Below are positions 22,161 through 22,814 of a DNA stretch of 22,814 nt, one piece after another. Source of the DNA: an uncultured Eubacterium sp. (GTDB taxonomy: Bacteria; Bacillota; Clostridia; Lachnospirales; Lachnospiraceae). A model generated the notes under the pieces. It had not been told where the DNA came from and made no database searches. It worked only from the letters and a program-made list of their open reading frames with translations. The stretch's first letter is position 1, and each line of letters begins with the position of its first letter. The DNA lies in contig CAUCXT010000041.1 in the NCBI GenBank assembly GCA_958446835.1, positions 1 to 22,814 of the forward strand, written 5' to 3'. A program made the translations under genes and the position numbers.

Positions 22161-22814
22161 ATGTTATTAGCTATAGATATAGGAAATACTAACTTTACGG
22201 TGGGAGTTTTTGAGGAGAAGGAGCTGTTAGCCACATTCAGAATCACCACAAAGCTTCAGCGGACATCGGATGAGTATGGAATTGTCTTTATTGAACTTAT
22301 CAGGACGAGGGGGCTGAGCCCGGCGGATATTGAGGATGTCATCATAAGCTCGGTTGTGCCAAATGTCATGCACTCTGTTGTCAATGCGATGATAAAATAT
22401 TTTAACAGGCAGCCGATACTTGTCGGGCCGGGAATAAAGACAGGAATCCGTCTGTCATGCGACAATCCGCGTGAGATCGGGCCGGACAGAATCGTGGATG
22501 CGGTCGGCGCCTATGAGCTGTACGGCGGACCTGTCATTGTGATGGATTTTGGCACGGCTACAACTTATGACCTCATACTTGCAGAGGGAGTGTTTACGGC
22601 GGGAATCACCTCACCGGGACTTGGTACAAGTGCGCGCTCATTGTGGAGCGATGCCGCTAAGCTGCCTGAGATTGAGATTGCTAAGCCTAAGAGCATTCTT
22701 GCGAAGAACACCGTGACGAGCATGCAGGCAGGGCTTGTATATGGCTATATAGGACAGACCGAATATATAATAAAGAAGATAAAAGAGGAATCAGGTATTG
22801 AGAATATCAGAACC
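22161..22814 (+). CDS. coaX: Type III pantothenate kinase, 3' end cut by window
   Basis: CoaX phosphorylates pantothenate, the first step of coenzyme A synthesis. Type III enzymes are not feedback-inhibited by CoA and use a monovalent cation. The start is ATG 22161 with GGGGAAAG just upstream. The 218 residues present show the ASKHA fold: phosphate-1 motif DIGNTN (6-11), ISSVVPN, the substrate/catalytic segment GPDRIVDAVGAY, phosphate-2 motif MDFGTATTYD, and TSPGLGTSARSL. The family is usually 250-260 residues, so about 40 are missing beyond the window edge. The 132-base gap upstream holds a TTGACA (22037-22042) without a fitting -10, and a 12-base palindrome. Confidence 0.95.
   Translation, partial: MLLAIDIGNTNFTVGVFEEKELLATFRITTKLQRTSDEYGIVFIELIRTRGLSPADIEDVIISSVVPNVMHSVVNAMIKYFNRQPILVGPGIKTGIRLSCDNPREIGPDRIVDAVGAYELYGGPVIVMDFGTATTYDLILAEGVFTAGITSPGLGTSARSLWSDAAKLPEIEIAKPKSILAKNTVTSMQAGLVYGYIGQTEYIIKKIKEESGIENIRT

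Overview
The window is a contiguous, single-strand (+) stretch of core chromosome from a low-to-moderate GC Clostridia genome, most likely a member of the Lachnospiraceae. That guess rests on gene content and order (murB-rapZ-whiA-HPr-like with hprK and uvrC upstream; birA, a small DUF6145-like gene, then coaX), strong AGGAGG-type ribosome sites, and U-tailed terminators. No mobile element, phage gene, CRISPR array, tRNA or rRNA was seen. All 21 genes point the same way.

Layout. 1-1846: the 3' part of ftsH (membrane AAA protease) and a strong terminator. 1894-4745: an uncharacterised highly charged coiled-coil protein followed 17 bases later by uvrC. 4771-9146: a carbon/envelope regulatory block: hprK, murB behind a structured leader RNA, rapZ, whiA and an HPr paralogue. 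The paralogue keeps Ser46, the HprK target, but has Glu at position 15 instead of the PTS histidine, so it is Crh-like. 9181-14572: dnaE, pfkA and a SpoU-family RNA methyltransferase. 14569-16046: a secreted SleB-type cell-wall hydrolase with its own promoter, an array of phased TAACA repeats and a very good terminator. 16110-18659: nfeD, an SPFH/QmcA-like protein, an orphan FakA-middle-domain-like protein and a TraX-family membrane protein, probably one transcript. 18660-19080: the only gene-free stretch over 300 bases; it holds two ARG boxes, a promoter and a long AT-rich leader for argF. 19081-22814: argF with a terminator preceded by 17-base tandem repeats, a small membrane protein, birA, a DUF6145-like protein and the 5' part of coaX.

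How it fits together. HprK would phosphorylate HPr and the Crh-like protein on Ser46 in response to glycolytic state (pfkA is nearby). The Crh-like gene sits with rapZ and whiA, as crh does in Bacillus, but yvcK, which lies between them in Bacillus, is absent here.

The items most worth a second look are the pseudoknot-capable murB leader abutting the start site, the Glu15 Crh-like protein, the OmpR-family-like repeat array at the sleB promoter, the paired mirror-image ARG boxes of argF, and the free-standing FakA-middle-domain protein. All calls were made by reading the sequence; no database search was run.
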